IMG/VR virus record: IMGVR_UViG_3300042896_001365
Coordinates: 1 to 44,746 of that record
Direction: 5' to 3' (one strand)
DNA: 44,746 bases
Origin: a virus
Below, piece by piece: positions 20,211-29,080 of the stretch. Numbering within the stretch: the stretch's first letter is position 1; each line of letters starts with the position of its first letter. The notes under the pieces were generated by a model. The model was not told the origin of the DNA. It saw nothing but the letters and a program-made list of their open reading frames with translations, and did not search any database. A program made the translations under genes and the position numbers.

Positions 20211-20780
20211 ATGGCCCTGCTTTCGATGGCAAAGTTCGGCGCGCTGCACGGCGTCGTCAAGCAGTCGGTGGCGCAATGGAAGTCGCGCGGCCTATTGGTG
20301 ATTGTCGACGGAAAGATCGACGTCGACCCATCGAATGCGAATCTGAAAAAGCTGCGCATCGGCGGCGCGCCAGGCGCTGCGCCGACTGACGAAGTTGCAG
20401 GCGAAAACGTCAGGCAACTGACGACTGACGAACAGCGTTCAATTCGCGGCGACGAGTCGGCATCGCGCGCCGCCGAGCGCATCTTGATTGCCTCGGGCGC
20501 CGAGATGACGATCGATGAAGCCCGGCGCCTGAAGGAGAACTACCTGGCGTTGCTCAACCAGCTGGAGTACGACCAAAAATCCGGCCTGGTCGTCCTGGTG
20601 TCCGAGGTGGCCAAGGCTGTCGGTTCCGAGTACGCGAAGGTGCGCACCCGGCTGCTATCCATCCCCGCAGAGCAGGCACCGCGCGTGCACCGGCTGAAAA
20701 CAGTGACCGAGGTGCAGGATGCGTTGCAGGAACTGATTACCGAGGCACTTGAGGAATTAACCCGCGATGGAGGAAACTAG
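20211..20780 (+). CDS. Terminase small subunit (Nu1-like)
   Basis: The N-terminus is a winged HTH (MAKFGALHGVVKQSVAQWKS followed by RGLLVIVDGKIDV), as in lambda Nu1 and the DUF1441 packaging proteins. The middle is linker and the C-terminal half is helical, ending in the region that binds the large subunit. It recognises cos DNA and recruits the large subunit. The gene overlaps the large subunit gene by 14 bp. Start 20211 or 20226 are both possible; neither has a strong RBS. Confidence 0.82.
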   Translation: MALLSMAKFGALHGVVKQSVAQWKSRGLLVIVDGKIDVDPSNANLKKLRIGGAPGAAPTDEVAGENVRQLTTDEQRSIRGDESASRAAERILIASGAEMTIDEARRLKENYLALLNQLEYDQKSGLVVLVSEVAKAVGSEYAKVRTRLLSIPAEQAPRVHRLKTVTEVQDALQELITEALEELTRDGGN

Positions 20781-22734
20781 CCGCTACACGCATGGCCGTG
20801 AGCGGCTTGAGCGCGATCTGCGCATCGCACGCAGAAAGAACATCCAGCCTCCGCCCAAGCTGAGCCTGAGCCAGTGGGCCGAGCGGTATGCCGTGCTGTC
20901 GAAAGAAACCAGTGCGCAGACCGGCCGCTTCCGGGCCTTTGCGTATCAGGTCGGGATCATGGATGCGGTCACCGACCCGGCAGTCACGTTCATCACGGTC
21001 AAAAAAAGCGCGCGTGTCGGCTACACGAAGATTCTTGATCATGTGGTCGGCTACTACATGCATCAAGACCCGTCGCCGATCTTGATGGTGCAGCCGCGCG
21101 TAGAGGATGCCGAGGATTACAGCAAAACGGAGATCAGCCCGATGGTGCGCGACACGCCGGTGCTGTCCGTGCTGGCCGGCGATGTCAAGGCGAAGGACAG
21201 CAACCAGACGATTTTGAAGAAGACCTTCCTGAATGGGTCGAGCCTGTCCCTGGTGGGTGCGAATTCGCCGGGCGGATTTCGGCGCATCACCGCGCGCGTG
21301 GTCCTGTTCGATGAAGTCGACGGCTACCCGTCTGGCGGCGCCGGCAGCGAGGGCGACCAGATCGCATTGGGTACAAAACGTGCAGAGACTTTCTGGAACC
21401 GAAAGATCGTGATTGGATCGACGCCGACAGTCAAGGGTGTGAGCCGGATCGATCGCAGCTGGGAAGAAAGCGACCAGCGGCGCTACTTCGTGCCGTGTCC
21501 GCACTGCGGTGAGATGCAGTCGCTTGAATGGGGCGGGCCAGACACGGCGCACGGCTTCAAGTGGGACAAGGACGAGGCGGACATCGGCTTGCCCGACACC
21601 GTGTATTACGTGTGCCGCGAAAACGGCTGCGTCATCCACGACATCGACAAGCCGGACATGGTTGCCGCCGGCGAGTGGCGCGCGTCGAAGCCATTCAACG
21701 GTCATGCCGGTTTTCATATTTGGGCGGGGTACAGCCTGTTCCCGAATGCGGCATGGAAGAACCTGGTCGCCGAGTGGTTGCGCGTCAAGGACGATCCACT
21801 AGCCCGGCAGACGTTTATCAACCTGGTTCTGGGCGAATGTTACGAGGACCGGGGCGACAAGGCGCTGAACGAAACGCGGCTGCTCGAGCGCTGCGAGGTC
21901 TGGCCAGCCGAAGTGCCTGATGGCGTGGCCGTGCTGACTGTCGGTGTCGACACGCAGGATGATCGGTTTGAAATTGAGGTTACCGGGTGGGGCAAGAATG
22001 AAGAAAACTGGTCGGTCGATTTCGATGTGATCCATGGCGATCTTGAAACGCCCGACCCATGGGACCGGCTGGATGAACATCTGAAGCGCATCTGGTATCG
22101 AGCAGACGGCCGGGGCTTCGAAGCGATGGCCGTTTGCATGGATAGCGGCGGGCACCACACCCAAAAAGTTTACGAGTTCTGCAAGGCACGACTGGGCCGG
22201 CGCGTGTGGGCGATCAAGGGTGAATCCGCGATCGGCGGCAAGCGGTCGCCGGTATGGCCGACGAAAAAACCATCGAGCCGCAACAAGGCAAGTTTTCGGC
22301 CGGTCATTCTCGGTGTCAATGCGGCTAAGGATTCGATCAGGTCGCGCCTGCACATCGAGGCGCATGGCCCTGGATTCATGCACTTCCCGGCCAACCGCGA
22401 TGTAAATTACTTTGCGCAACTGACGGCAGAGCGATCGATTCGCAAAACGTCGGGAGGGCAGCATTACCGGGTATGGGAGCTTCCACCAGGCCGCGCAAAT
22501 GAGGCGCTTGATTGCCGGGTGTATTCCTACGCTGCGCTGTGCGGGCTGCTGCATCTGGGGCTCAAGCTCAACCGACGTGCCGATGAGGTCGCGCTGACGA
22601 TCGCAGAACCGCTGATCATGAAAATGACAGGCGCGCCAGATTTGAAATTCGAACTCGAACTGGAGGAGCGCGCCGCGCATCCGGTCGATGTACAAAAAAC
22701 ATTGAGAAAATCGCTGGCTTCGCGGCTGGCATAA
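20767..22734 (+). CDS. Terminase large subunit, lambda GpA family
   Basis: The 655-residue packaging motor and nuclease shows LSLSQWAERYAVLSKETSAQ near the start. KKSARVGYTK (about residues 79-88) is the Walker-A-like loop, and VVLFDEVDGYP is Walker B with catalytic Glu. GVDTQDDRFEIEVTGWG starts the C-terminal nuclease domain. CPHCGEMQSLEW is a conserved Cys box of the family. It cuts concatemers at cos and drives DNA into the prohead with ATP. Length is typical and no defect is visible. Confidence 0.95.
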   Translation: MEETSRYTHGRERLERDLRIARRKNIQPPPKLSLSQWAERYAVLSKETSAQTGRFRAFAYQVGIMDAVTDPAVTFITVKKSARVGYTKILDHVVGYYMHQDPSPILMVQPRVEDAEDYSKTEISPMVRDTPVLSVLAGDVKAKDSNQTILKKTFLNGSSLSLVGANSPGGFRRITARVVLFDEVDGYPSGGAGSEGDQIALGTKRAETFWNRKIVIGSTPTVKGVSRIDRSWEESDQRRYFVPCPHCGEMQSLEWGGPDTAHGFKWDKDEADIGLPDTVYYVCRENGCVIHDIDKPDMVAAGEWRASKPFNGHAGFHIWAGYSLFPNAAWKNLVAEWLRVKDDPLARQTFINLVLGECYEDRGDKALNETRLLERCEVWPAEVPDGVAVLTVGVDTQDDRFEIEVTGWGKNEENWSVDFDVIHGDLETPDPWDRLDEHLKRIWYRADGRGFEAMAVCMDSGGHHTQKVYEFCKARLGRRVWAIKGESAIGGKRSPVWPTKKPSSRNKASFRPVILGVNAAKDSIRSRLHIEAHGPGFMHFPANRDVNYFAQLTAERSIRKTSGGQHYRVWELPPGRANEALDCRVYSYAALCGLLHLGLKLNRRADEVALTIAEPLIMKMTGAPDLKFELELEERAAHPVDVQKTLRKSLASRLA

Positions 22735-22744
22735 AGGAATTGCC

Positions 22745-22954
22745 ATGGCAGAAATCAAGCACGGTGCGGTGACATTCACGCATGCGGAAAACTTCACCGG
22801 CGAAGTGGAAATTGAACGCGGCGGACTGTCGGTGAAAGTCCCATTTGAGGCGCTGCAAAAAGTCGTTGGCGAGAAAATTCGCCGGAAAATGATCATGACC
22901 ATCGAGGACATGGCTGCAAACGACATTCTGGCACTGGCTGCGGCGAAAAAATGA
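22745..22954 (+). CDS. 69-residue head-region hypothetical protein
   Basis: The product has a beta-rich start (HGAVTFTHAENFTGEVEIER) and a helical end (IRRKMIMTIEDMAANDILAL). It lies between terminase and gpW genes, with AAAGGA upstream and an ATGA overlap with the next gene. Small proteins at this point are common in this head module. Function is unknown. Confidence 0.68.
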   Translation: MAEIKHGAVTFTHAENFTGEVEIERGGLSVKVPFEALQKVVGEKIRRKMIMTIEDMAANDILALAAAKK

Positions 22955-23220
22955 GCAACTACGATCCAACTGATAGCGCGCTATCGGCAATTCCAGTGGA
23001 GACAGTGCGTCAATGGCTTGTCGCCGCCGTAACTGCCGAGCAAGAGCTTGCGATCGGTGCCAAGGTCGTGACAGCTTCATATTCACAGGGCGATGGCTCT
23101 CGCAGCGTCAGCTATTCCGCCGCTGATCGACTGATGCTGAAGGCACGTATTGCGGAACTATCAGCGTTTCTCGGTATCGGTCGACCTGGCCGGCGCGGCC
23201 CGATGCGGGTGATGTTTTGA
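22951..23220 (+). CDS. Head-to-tail joining protein gpW
   Basis: Eighty-nine residues. The part SYSAADRLMLKARIAELSAF is the C-terminal helix typical of gpW, and PVETVRQWLVAAVTAEQELA the first helix. gpW sits at the portal and seals DNA in the filled head. The position between terminase and portal is the same as in lambda (A-W-B). The stop overlaps the portal start as TTGA. Confidence 0.8.
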   Translation: MSNYDPTDSALSAIPVETVRQWLVAAVTAEQELAIGAKVVTASYSQGDGSRSVSYSAADRLMLKARIAELSAFLGIGRPGRRGPMRVMF

Positions 23221-24857
23221 GTGGCATTGTCGACATCAACGGTAAATCGCTGAGTTCGGTACCGCTGCGCCCGTCAGCTTCGCTGACCGGATCGGCGCCC
23301 AGTGTTTTTCCGTACGATGCTGCGAATTGGCAGACTCAGGAGATGGGTGACTGGTTGCCGACGATCCGGTCGCCAGATGCTGAAATCAATTCGTTCCGCG
23401 ATCGCATGGTGGCGCGTTCGCGCGACCTGGTGCGCAATGACGGATGGGCTGCTGGTGGCATCACGCGCATCCTGGATAACACGGTCGGCTCCAATTTCAA
23501 ATTATTTGCGACTCCGGATTACCGCGCCATTGCAGCAATGACTAACAATCCGGCATTCGATGCCGTATGGGCTGAGGAATTCCGCCGCGCCGCCGAGGCG
23601 CGTTGGCGTGGATATGCCGAGGATATTGGCCGCTACAACGATGTTTCGCGCCAGATGACGGTATCGCAGCAAATTCGACTCGCGTTTCGTCACAAGCTGG
23701 TCGACGGCGACTCGCTGATGTTGGCCTATTGGAAGCCTGACCGTGTCAGCTATGGCCGCGCGCGCTACGTCACATCGTTCCTTGTGGTCGATCCCGATCG
23801 TCTGAGCAATCCGTTTCAGATGATGGATTCCAAATACATGCGCGGCGGTGTCGAGATTGACGACGATGGGGTCCCTCTTGCCTATCACATCCGCAAGGCT
23901 GAGCAAAACGACTGGTACAACGCTGTCGAGTCGAACGACTGGGAGCGGGTGCCGCGCGAAGACGACGACGGATTCTTGCGCGTCATCCACGATTTCGAGC
24001 GCGACCGGGCGGGGCAGCATCGCGGCGTCGGTGTTTTTACACCCGTGCTGGCTCGCTTCAAAATGCTGGCCCGCTATTACGGTGTCGAACTGCAGGCCGC
24101 GACCGTAGCGGCGACGTTCGGCACCTATGTCACCAGTCCATATGATCCGGCGCTGGTGCAGGATGCACTCGACGGCGGTAGCGAGGAATTGAACGCCTAC
24201 CAGGGTTTGCGCGCAGATTGGAACAAGGAACGTCCGGCGATGCTCGGCGGTGTGCGCGTGCCAACGCTGGCACCCGGCGAATCCATCAATTCAGTCGCCG
24301 CGGCGCATCCGCATACCGGCTTCGGCGATTTTGCCCACGAAATGCTGCGCACGTTTGCTGCGGCCGCCGGCATATCGGCGGAACAGGTGACGCAGGACTG
24401 GAGCAAGACCAACTATTCTAGCGCCCGGGCTGCACTGCTTGAAAGCTGGAAGACGCTTACGCGGCGCACACAGGAATTCAAAGTTGGTACGGCGACCCCG
24501 ATGTATAGCTGCGTGCTGCACGAGATGATGGACTTGAACGAATTGCCGCTGCCACGCAACGCCCCGGATTTTCTTCAAATGAGAACAGCCTATTCCAAGT
24601 GCGAGTGGCTGGGTGTGGCGCGCGGATGGGTCGATCCTGTCAAAGAAAAGCAGGGGGCAATCCTGGGCATGGATGCCGGACTGTCAACTCTGCAGCGCGA
24701 ATGCGCCGAGCAGGGACTGGACTACGAGGAAGTCATCGACCAGCGAGCGCGCGAAATTGCGATGTTCAAAGAAAAAGGGTTGCCACCGCCGAACTGGTAC
24801 GGCAACGATGATCCGGGCCCCGCAACCGAAACAGAGAAGATCGAAAAGCCAAAATGA
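23217..24857 (+). CDS. Portal protein, lambda gpB family
   Basis: The 546-residue protein shows family hallmarks: RSRDLVRNDGWAAGGITRIL near the N-terminus, the central VVDPDRLSNPFQ and VFTPVLARFKMLARY, and AAAGISAEQVTQDWSKTNYS, ending with a helical region. It forms the dodecameric ring through which DNA enters and to which the tail is attached. The start is TTG at 23217, overlapping the gpW stop, a usual feature of this module. It overlaps the protease gene by ATGA. Confidence 0.93.
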   Translation: MSGIVDINGKSLSSVPLRPSASLTGSAPSVFPYDAANWQTQEMGDWLPTIRSPDAEINSFRDRMVARSRDLVRNDGWAAGGITRILDNTVGSNFKLFATPDYRAIAAMTNNPAFDAVWAEEFRRAAEARWRGYAEDIGRYNDVSRQMTVSQQIRLAFRHKLVDGDSLMLAYWKPDRVSYGRARYVTSFLVVDPDRLSNPFQMMDSKYMRGGVEIDDDGVPLAYHIRKAEQNDWYNAVESNDWERVPREDDDGFLRVIHDFERDRAGQHRGVGVFTPVLARFKMLARYYGVELQAATVAATFGTYVTSPYDPALVQDALDGGSEELNAYQGLRADWNKERPAMLGGVRVPTLAPGESINSVAAAHPHTGFGDFAHEMLRTFAAAAGISAEQVTQDWSKTNYSSARAALLESWKTLTRRTQEFKVGTATPMYSCVLHEMMDLNELPLPRNAPDFLQMRTAYSKCEWLGVARGWVDPVKEKQGAILGMDAGLSTLQRECAEQGLDYEEVIDQRAREIAMFKEKGLPPPNWYGNDDPGPATETEKIEKPK

Positions 24858-25744
24858 AAAACCTCCCATTCCTCGCTCAGCGCATGTTCAACACGCCGTT
24901 GGCCATCACGCCTGGCAAGGCTGAGATCGTGATGGCCGCGCTGGCCGATCGTTTCGGCATCTCCAAGCTATTCCGCGCAAATGGGCAGATGGTTCCACTA
25001 GCTGGCGACGATCACGAGTTCCGCGGTGACGATGAATTCAGTGGGCCAAAATGCTCACCTGTACGAGGCTACGATATCGCCGCCGGCGTGGCCATCATTC
25101 AGGTGCAGGGCACGCTGGTGCAAAAACTCGGAACGCTGCGTCCTTACTCGGGAATGACCGGTTACGATTCGATCCGCGCCAACATGAGCATGGCGCTCAA
25201 CGACCCGGACGTGCGCGCCATCGTGCTGGATATCGACTCCCCTGGTGGCGAGGTCAGCGGTTGTTTTGATGTGGCCGATGCGATCTACCGGGCGCGCGGC
25301 GGCAAGCCCATTCATGCCATTTTGAGTGAGTCCGCCTATTCGGCTGCCTATGCCATCGCCAGCGCATGCGACAAGATTTATGTTCCGCGCACCGGTGGTA
25401 CCGGCAGCGTTGGTGTGATCTGCATGCACGTCGACTTTTCCAAGGCGCTAACTGCCTCGGGCATCGCCGTGACCATGATCCATTACGGCGCACGCAAGGC
25501 TGATGGGCACGCCGAAATCGCGCTATCGAAAGAAGCGCTGGCGCATTTTCAGTCCGACATCGACACGATGGGCGAACTGTTCGTCGCCACCGTCGCGCGC
25601 AATCGCGGCATGGCAGCAGAGATGGTGCGCAGCACAGAGGCCGGAACATTCCTTGGCACTGCCGGCGTAAAAATTGGCTTCGCCGACGCCGTCATGGCAC
25701 CGGACGAGGCTTTTCAATCCCTGCTCAATGAGTTGGGCCAGTAG
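24854..25744 (+). CDS. Prohead protease, S49 family (gpC-like)
   Basis: The 296-residue SppA/S49 peptidase has VAIIQVQGTL, DIDSPGGEVSG as the oxyanion region, the catalytic Ser in ESAYSAAYAIAS and the Lys side in VDFSKALTASG. It processes the portal and scaffold during prohead maturation. In many phages the same polypeptide continues into a scaffold domain; here it stops, and the scaffold is a separate gene 24 bp on. Complete by length for the protease part. Confidence 0.92.
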   Translation: MKNLPFLAQRMFNTPLAITPGKAEIVMAALADRFGISKLFRANGQMVPLAGDDHEFRGDDEFSGPKCSPVRGYDIAAGVAIIQVQGTLVQKLGTLRPYSGMTGYDSIRANMSMALNDPDVRAIVLDIDSPGGEVSGCFDVADAIYRARGGKPIHAILSESAYSAAYAIASACDKIYVPRTGGTGSVGVICMHVDFSKALTASGIAVTMIHYGARKADGHAEIALSKEALAHFQSDIDTMGELFVATVARNRGMAAEMVRSTEAGTFLGTAGVKIGFADAVMAPDEAFQSLLNELGQ

Positions 25745-25768
25745 TCACTTCATCTTTGAAAGTTACAC

Positions 25769-26380
25769 ATGACACTACGTAAAAAAGTGGCGAGCGCCCT
25801 GTCGTTTGCCCATTTGACCGGATTCGCCAAGGCTGAAATTCCGGAGGACGATGACAAGGACAAGAAAGCCGAAGGTGACGATCCGAAGGACCAGGACCGT
25901 GAAAATGGCAATGTGAAAGGTCGTCGGGCTCAAGAAGACGATGAGTCGGACAAGGAGTTTGCCGAGTACAACGACGACGAAGACAAAAAGGATGAGGACA
26001 AGGCCAAAAAAGCCAAGTCCAAAGCCGAAGAAACCGACGATGACGCAGAAGATGACGACTCCGACGAAGAGATGCGCGGCAAGAGCGCATCCGCCGCCGC
26101 GCGGCGCCGCGAGCGTGCCCGCTGCGCTGCAATTTTCGGATCGAAAGCGGCTGCGAAGAATCCTGCTCTGGCTGCAAACCTGGCGTTCAATACCTCGATG
26201 ACTCGCAAAGAAGCGCTGGTTGTGCTGGAAAGCTCGCCCGCCCCAGCATCGGCGGCTTACGGCGATCGCGCAGCACGCAATCCTGGCATCGGCGCGGGTG
26301 GCGAACTGCAAAAAAACTCGCGCCAGGCTACGGCCAGCAATTGGGACAAGGCTTTCGCTAAAGTCGCGCCCCGCCGTTAA
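25769..26380 (+). CDS. Scaffold-like protein, acidic, separate from the protease
   Basis: The first 110 residues are extremely rich in Asp, Glu and Lys (EDDDKDKKAEGDDPKDQD). The C-terminal part (RRRERARCAAIFGSKAAAKN, then LAANLAFNTSMTRKEALVVL) is the segment normally fused at the end of the S49 protease in this module, with the RxRA...GS...A...A..LAF.T.M....A pattern. I infer a scaffold equivalent to lambda Nu3. Charge patterning fits a removable core protein. The RBS is weak (GAAAG). Confidence 0.72.
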   Translation: MTLRKKVASALSFAHLTGFAKAEIPEDDDKDKKAEGDDPKDQDRENGNVKGRRAQEDDESDKEFAEYNDDEDKKDEDKAKKAKSKAEETDDDAEDDDSDEEMRGKSASAAARRRERARCAAIFGSKAAAKNPALAANLAFNTSMTRKEALVVLESSPAPASAAYGDRAARNPGIGAGGELQKNSRQATASNWDKAFAKVAPRR

Positions 26381-26415
26381 TCGTCGACCACCACTCACCA
26401 AGAAGGATTTGAATC

Positions 26416-26796
26416 ATGGGCGTCCCAACCGTAACACCACTTAACGAACAATGGCACGATGGCGGATTTATCGTCAGCGAGGCCAATGGCCACCTGTCGC
26501 GCGATCAAGTCAGCCTTACCGGCGCCGTCAAGATCCTCGCTGGAACCGTTCTCGGTCAAAAAACAACGGGTGGCAAGTTTGCCCCGCTGGCGCCGGCTTC
26601 TGCTGATGGCACGCAAGTTGCTGCCGGCATCCTGTTCGGCACGCGCGATGTGATTGCCGCCGATAAGAACGGCGTCGCAGTTGTCCGTTCGGCCGAAGTC
26701 AATCTGAGCGAGTTGATCTGGCCTGTTGGTGCCACGCAAGCGCAGATCGTGACCGCAACTGCGCAACTGAAAGCACTGAACATCATCACGCGCTGA
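26416..26796 (+). CDS. Head decoration protein (gpD-like)
   Basis: The 126-residue protein has GGFIVSEANGHLSRDQVSLT, then GTQVAAGILFGTRDVIAADK, the head-decoration family pattern. It binds capsid three-fold axes after expansion and stabilises the packed head. Order protease, scaffold, D, E equals lambda. AAGGA precedes the ATG at a short distance. Confidence 0.88.
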   Translation: MGVPTVTPLNEQWHDGGFIVSEANGHLSRDQVSLTGAVKILAGTVLGQKTTGGKFAPLAPASADGTQVAAGILFGTRDVIAADKNGVAVVRSAEVNLSELIWPVGATQAQIVTATAQLKALNIITR

Positions 26797-26816
26797 CCCA
26801 AGCCAAAAAACAATAG

Positions 26817-26834
26817 CCGCATCGCGCGGTTTTT
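26817..26834 (+). terminator. Hairpin with T-run before the capsid gene
   Basis: CCGC (26817-26820) and GCGG (26826-26829) flank a 5-base loop, followed by TTTTT. It lies between decoration and capsid genes, inside the late operon. It is either a leaky terminator or a 5' stabilising hairpin for the highly expressed capsid mRNA. A similar element precedes the tube gene. Confidence 0.6.
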
Positions 26835-26884
26835 ATGTTCAAATTTCCGCCATCGTGCGGATTTTTTCATTTTCAGGAGCCAAA

Positions 26885-27928
26885 ATGGCCGATATTCTCG
26901 ATATTTTTAACAGTGACCCGTTTTCGGCCATCGCGCTGACCGATGCCGTACAACGCAACCCGTTCCAGCCGACCGGCCTGGGCAATTTGAACATCTTCGA
27001 TCCGAACCCGATCCGCACCAAGGCGCTGGCTGTCGAGGAGCGCAACGGCATACTGTCGTTGATCCCGTTCTCGCAACGCGGCGGCGAAGGCCTGCAACGC
27101 ACGACCGAAAAACGCAAAATGCGCTACTTCGATGTTCCGCGCCTGATGCACGACGATACGGTCTATGCCGACGAGCTGCAGTCGATCCGCGAATTCGGCC
27201 AGGAATCGATCTTGATGCAAATCGAAACTGAAGTTGCGCGCCGGATGTCCGGCCCGACCGGCCTGCTGTCGTCCGTCGAGTACACCAAGGAATATCTGCG
27301 CCTGGCGGCGGTGCAGGGCATGGTTCTGGACCCGAAAGACGGATCCGTGATGTACAACTGGTTTGACGAATTTGGCGTCACCCAGGCCTCCGAGATTCCA
27401 TTCAATCTGACAGCTGGCACCGCTAACACGATCCGCCCGATCTGCAATGGCATCACCCGCACGATGGCGCGCAAGGCGCAAGGCGCGTTCACACCATCGA
27501 CCACGGTGGCCGCGCTGTGTGGCGATGTGTTCTATGACGCATTCGTCAATCATCCCGATGTGATCCGCACGTTCGTCAACTGGTCCGATGCTACATCGCT
27601 GCGTGACAACTCGCAGGGCGCCGCATTCTCGTCGTTCGAGTTCGCGGGCATCACGTGGATCAACTACCGCGGTTCGGACGACAACGCGACGATCAAAATC
27701 GCTGACTCGTCGGTGAAGTTTTTCCCGGTCGGTGCGCCCGGCATCTTCCGCGAGGCCAATGCGCCAGGCGAGACGGTCGATTGGGTCAACACACCCGGCA
27801 AGCCGGTGTATATGCTGCCGATCTTCGACGTTCAGCGCCGCATGTGGTGGAAGATGGAAGCGTACAGCTACCCTCTGTTCATCTGCACCCGGCCTGAAGT
27901 CTTGCTGTCCGGCCGCGCCGGCGTCTAA
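26885..27928 (+). CDS. Major capsid protein, lambda gpE family
   Basis: Starting at ATG 26885 after CAGGAG, the protein has 347 residues. Family motifs are FSAIALTDAVQRNPFQPTGL at the N-terminus, VEERNGILSLIPFSQRGGEG, and the C-terminal MEAYSYPLFICTRPEVLL, seen in the E family. The HK97-like shell protein forms the icosahedral head. The longer reading from 26855 lacks an RBS. Confidence 0.95.
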   Translation: MADILDIFNSDPFSAIALTDAVQRNPFQPTGLGNLNIFDPNPIRTKALAVEERNGILSLIPFSQRGGEGLQRTTEKRKMRYFDVPRLMHDDTVYADELQSIREFGQESILMQIETEVARRMSGPTGLLSSVEYTKEYLRLAAVQGMVLDPKDGSVMYNWFDEFGVTQASEIPFNLTAGTANTIRPICNGITRTMARKAQGAFTPSTTVAALCGDVFYDAFVNHPDVIRTFVNWSDATSLRDNSQGAAFSSFEFAGITWINYRGSDDNATIKIADSSVKFFPVGAPGIFREANAPGETVDWVNTPGKPVYMLPIFDVQRRMWWKMEAYSYPLFICTRPEVLLSGRAGV

Positions 27929-27931
27929 GTC

Positions 27932-28264
27932 ATGATCGACTGGGACCAGATGGTCAACGGACCGGTGATGACCGTGTTCGGCGAACGGACGGTATTCCAG
28001 CCGATCTTCGGCACGCCGTTTCCGATCACTGGCACGTTCCATGAAGCCTACAAGAGCGTGGACCTGGTCGGCGGCATGGGCATCACGTCGGAGATGCCGG
28101 CGCTCGGCGTCCAGTTATCGCAGTTTCCCGTTCACCCACGACAAAAGGACGGTGTCGCCATCGTCGCCACGGCGATGCATGGCGGCGGCACCTATGTCGT
28201 CAAGGAAGTACAAGTGAACGGCCTCGGCGGTGCGCTGCTGCTGCTGAACCGGGTGGGTGACTGA
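27932..28264 (+). CDS. Head-tail joining protein (FII/attachment-like)
   Basis: The 110-residue product starts 3 bp after the capsid stop. DWDQMVNGPVMTVFGERTVF and ATAMHGGGTYVVKEVQVNGL agree with the Phage_attach/FII-type head-tail connector family in lambda-like head modules. It adds to the portal after DNA filling. It overlaps the following gene as TGATG. Confidence 0.68.
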   Translation: MIDWDQMVNGPVMTVFGERTVFQPIFGTPFPITGTFHEAYKSVDLVGGMGITSEMPALGVQLSQFPVHPRQKDGVAIVATAMHGGGTYVVKEVQVNGLGGALLLLNRVGD

Positions 28265-28890
28265 TGGCCGACGCAACTACTTCAAGCACGTTGGCGCGGC
28301 GCCGGATCCGCCTGGCCGCGCTGGCGGCCTTGGCTGGCGATGCCTTTGCTGGCGTCGACATCGAATCGCCTGGCGACTGGACCACGCCGCCCGAGGGGCT
28401 GCCGGCGCTGATCCTGCGCGCGCCGGACGAGCGCAAGGATTCGATCACCAAGGGCATGCCCGAGTTCACAACGGTGGTGACGGTCGAGATCGAGATGCGC
28501 GTGGGCGCCATCGATGCGGCCGGCGCGCAGGACGCGATCGAGGCGCTGTGCCTTGCGGTCGAGATGGCGCTGCTGACCAACTACGAGCTGATCCGGATGA
28601 TCAACCAGGTGGCGGCCATCCGTACCACTACCGAGATTTCATCCGACGGGAAGATCCATTTCGCGGCTGCGCTGATGGCGCTCAATTTCGAGTTGCCCGA
28701 AATGTTCGATCCGTTCGCGCAGGGCGACCCGCCGGCGCTGACCAGTTTTGGCTTGCATTTCGATGCCGGCGCGCCGTTCGATGCGAGCGGCACGTATGCC
28801 AACCCGGCATTCCCCGTCAATGCTGCACCGCGCACCTCCGGGCCGGATGGTCGCGACGAGGGCGTGCTTGATATTTTATTGGATCAATAG
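28264..28890 (+). CDS. Tail terminator/completion protein (gpU-like)
   Basis: The 208-residue protein has a conserved alpha/beta core (PALILRAPDERKDSITKGMP, then VTVEIEMRVGAIDAAGAQDA and IEALCLAVEMALLT), typical for small tail terminators that cap the tube and fix its length. The C-terminal 60 residues are a loop-rich extension. It lies at the head/tail module border. Function is inferred from fold pattern and position. Confidence 0.62.
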   Translation: MADATTSSTLARRRIRLAALAALAGDAFAGVDIESPGDWTTPPEGLPALILRAPDERKDSITKGMPEFTTVVTVEIEMRVGAIDAAGAQDAIEALCLAVEMALLTNYELIRMINQVAAIRTTTEISSDGKIHFAAALMALNFELPEMFDPFAQGDPPALTSFGLHFDAGAPFDASGTYANPAFPVNAAPRTSGPDGRDEGVLDILLDQ

Positions 28891-28897
28891 GAGCTTT

Positions 28898-29080
28898 ATG
28901 TACGTGCGCACCGCCCCAGGCATCAAAATCCGCGACCCGGATTTGCTGGACTTCATTCCCGACGAGGGCCGCGAAGTCCCGAATTCGGACTTCTGGCACC
29001 GTCGCCTGCGTGACGGCGACGTCATTCTCGGCACCCCAGCGGCCGCCGAAAAATTAACCGAACGGAGTGATCAGAAATGA
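28898..29080 (+). CDS. DUF2635 protein
   Basis: Sixty residues, starting at ATG 28898 after AATAGGAG. VRTAPGIKIRDPDLLDFIPD, then GREVPNSDFWHRRLRDGDV, is the DUF2635 signature. These proteins are always found directly before the Mu-type tail sheath gene; their role is unknown. ATGA overlaps the sheath start. Confidence 0.88.
   Translation: MYVRTAPGIKIRDPDLLDFIPDEGREVPNSDFWHRRLRDGDVILGTPAAAEKLTERSDQK

Noticed and set aside
21799-22926. 375-residue open frame antisense to the large terminase gene
   Set aside because: It overlaps a full-length terminase with intact motifs and shows no recognisable domain.
25775-26401. Antisense hydrophobic ORF opposite the scaffold gene
   Set aside because: Asp/Glu/Lys codons read backwards give Val/Phe/Leu-rich frames. 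The hydrophobicity is an artefact.
26873-28042. 389-residue open frame antisense to the capsid gene
   Set aside because: Shadow of the major capsid gene; composition dominated by Arg, His and Ala, with no protein family features.
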